A stretch of 64,000 bases of DNA from Herbaspirillum hiltneri N3 (GTDB lineage Bacteria > Pseudomonadota > Gammaproteobacteria > Burkholderiales > Burkholderiaceae_D). Every line of letters starts with the position of its first letter. Position 1 is the stretch's first letter. Location of the stretch: NCBI RefSeq assembly GCF_001267925.1, contig NZ_CP011409.1, positions 1,488,001 to 1,552,000 of the forward strand, written 5' to 3'. Of the stretch, positions 63,455 to 64,000 are shown piece after piece. The notes below the pieces were generated by a model. That model saw nothing but the letters and a program-made list of their open reading frames with translations, did no database searches and was not told the DNA's origin. The position numbers and the translations under genes are program-made.

Positions 63455-64000
63455 ATGTTGAAATTTTTAGACCACTTGGAAGAGTGGCTCATTGCATTTT
63501 TGATGGCGGCAGCGACTGTCATCATCTTTGTCGCCGTGGTGCATCGCTATGCATCCGGTTTGCCGATTCCCTGGCTGCAGGATGAGCTGATCCAGATCAA
63601 CACCAGCTGGGCGCAGGAATTGTGCATCTACATGTTCGTCTGGATGGCCAAGTTCGGCGCCGCCTATGGCGTGCGCACCGGCATCCACGTCGGCGTCGAT
63701 GTGCTGATCAATCGCATGAACACGCCATGGCGCAACAAGTTCGTCGTGTTCGGCCTGCTGGCCGGGGCCTTGTTTACCGGCATCGTCGGCACCCTGGGCG
63801 CCGAGTTCGTGTGGGAAATCGCACAGCATTCCAGCACGTCGGAAGTCATGGAAGTACCGATGTGGATCGTCTATCTGGCGGTGCCGCTGGGTTCGTATCT
63901 GATGTGTTTCCGTTTCCTGCAGGTCTGCTGGGCCTTCATCAAGACCGGTGAATTGCCTAAGCACGACCACACCCACGTCGAAGGCCTCGACGAAGAAATC
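63455..64000 (+). CDS. dctQ: TRAP transporter small permease DctQ (cut by window edge)
   Basis: DctQ, the small four-helix membrane subunit of the TRAP transporter. The 182 visible codons run off the right edge. The ATG at 63455 has GAGGAG at good spacing. The protein starts MLKFLDHLEEWLIAFLMAA, then has the family stretch ELCIYMFVWMAKFGAAYG and VRTGIHVGVDVLIN. The fourth helix is near WIVYLAVPLGSYLMCFRFLQ. The large permease dctM should follow beyond the window. Confidence 0.94.
   Translation, partial: MLKFLDHLEEWLIAFLMAAATVIIFVAVVHRYASGLPIPWLQDELIQINTSWAQELCIYMFVWMAKFGAAYGVRTGIHVGVDVLINRMNTPWRNKFVVFGLLAGALFTGIVGTLGAEFVWEIAQHSSTSEVMEVPMWIVYLAVPLGSYLMCFRFLQVCWAFIKTGELPKHDHTHVEGLDEEI

Overview
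The window looks like chromosomal DNA of a beta-proteobacterium of the order Burkholderiales, most likely an Oxalobacteraceae member close to Herbaspirillum or Collimonas. The reasons are the high-GC coding style, a three-part proton-translocating transhydrogenase (pntAa/pntAb/pntB), an endonuclease-type MutL, the MurU/AmgK peptidoglycan-recycling pair, and gene orders such as miaB-ybeZ-ybeY, lptD-surA-pdxA-rsmA and glyQ-glyS-gmhB-plsC. It holds about 60 protein genes (two cut by the window edges) and one tRNA. No rRNA, insertion sequence, prophage or CRISPR array was seen. The genus is an inference from protein style, not from a search.

Left part (1-10.1 kb): start of purB, a glutathione transferase, then an iron cluster on the minus strand (hemP, an unknown 106-aa protein, bfd, tonB, exbB, exbD, bfr). 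The hemP and bfr promoters carry nearly the same Fur-box-like operator, so heme and siderophore import energy (TonB-ExbB-ExbD) and iron storage and release (Bfr-Bfd) are probably switched together. mnmA and a nudJ-like Nudix gene follow, then pntAa-panD-pntAb-pntB on the plus strand, with the pantothenate gene panD lodged inside the transhydrogenase operon.

10.1-21.3 kb: upp, a ubiquinone-type hydroxylase, pepP, murU and amgK on the minus strand. Divergent from these is the outer-membrane and maturation operon lptD-surA-pdxA-rsmA. A small XRE regulator with two matching palindromic operators upstream closes this block.

21.9-32.4 kb: a chemoreceptor, gloA, a YgjP-type metallopeptidase, then a minus-strand envelope and translation operon (corC, lnt, glyQ, glyS, gmhB, plsC).

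32.5-38 kb: the usual ybeX-ybeY neighbourhood is split by a 2.2-kb block. This block encodes an MxKDx-repeat secreted protein, a Tat-exported molybdopterin enzyme of the sulfite-oxidase fold with its own cytochrome b, and an orphan zinc-finger mini-protein. ybeY, phoH (ybeZ) and miaB follow.

38-53 kb: a LysR/isochorismatase-type hydrolase pair, a CBS protein, tRNA-Met, miaA-mutL, a second chemoreceptor, a large PAS-GAF-GGDEF-EAL signalling protein, a DedA protein, amiC-tsaE, and queG.

53-64 kb: a periplasmic penicillin-acylase-type Ntn hydrolase, then a Tle1-like (DUF2235) phospholipase-type effector with a DUF3304 lipoprotein that is probably its immunity protein. The right end is a C4-dicarboxylate-type unit: a sensor kinase, a FixJ-type regulator and an AEC permease run leftwards, and a TRAP transporter (dctP, dctQ, cut by the right edge) runs rightwards.
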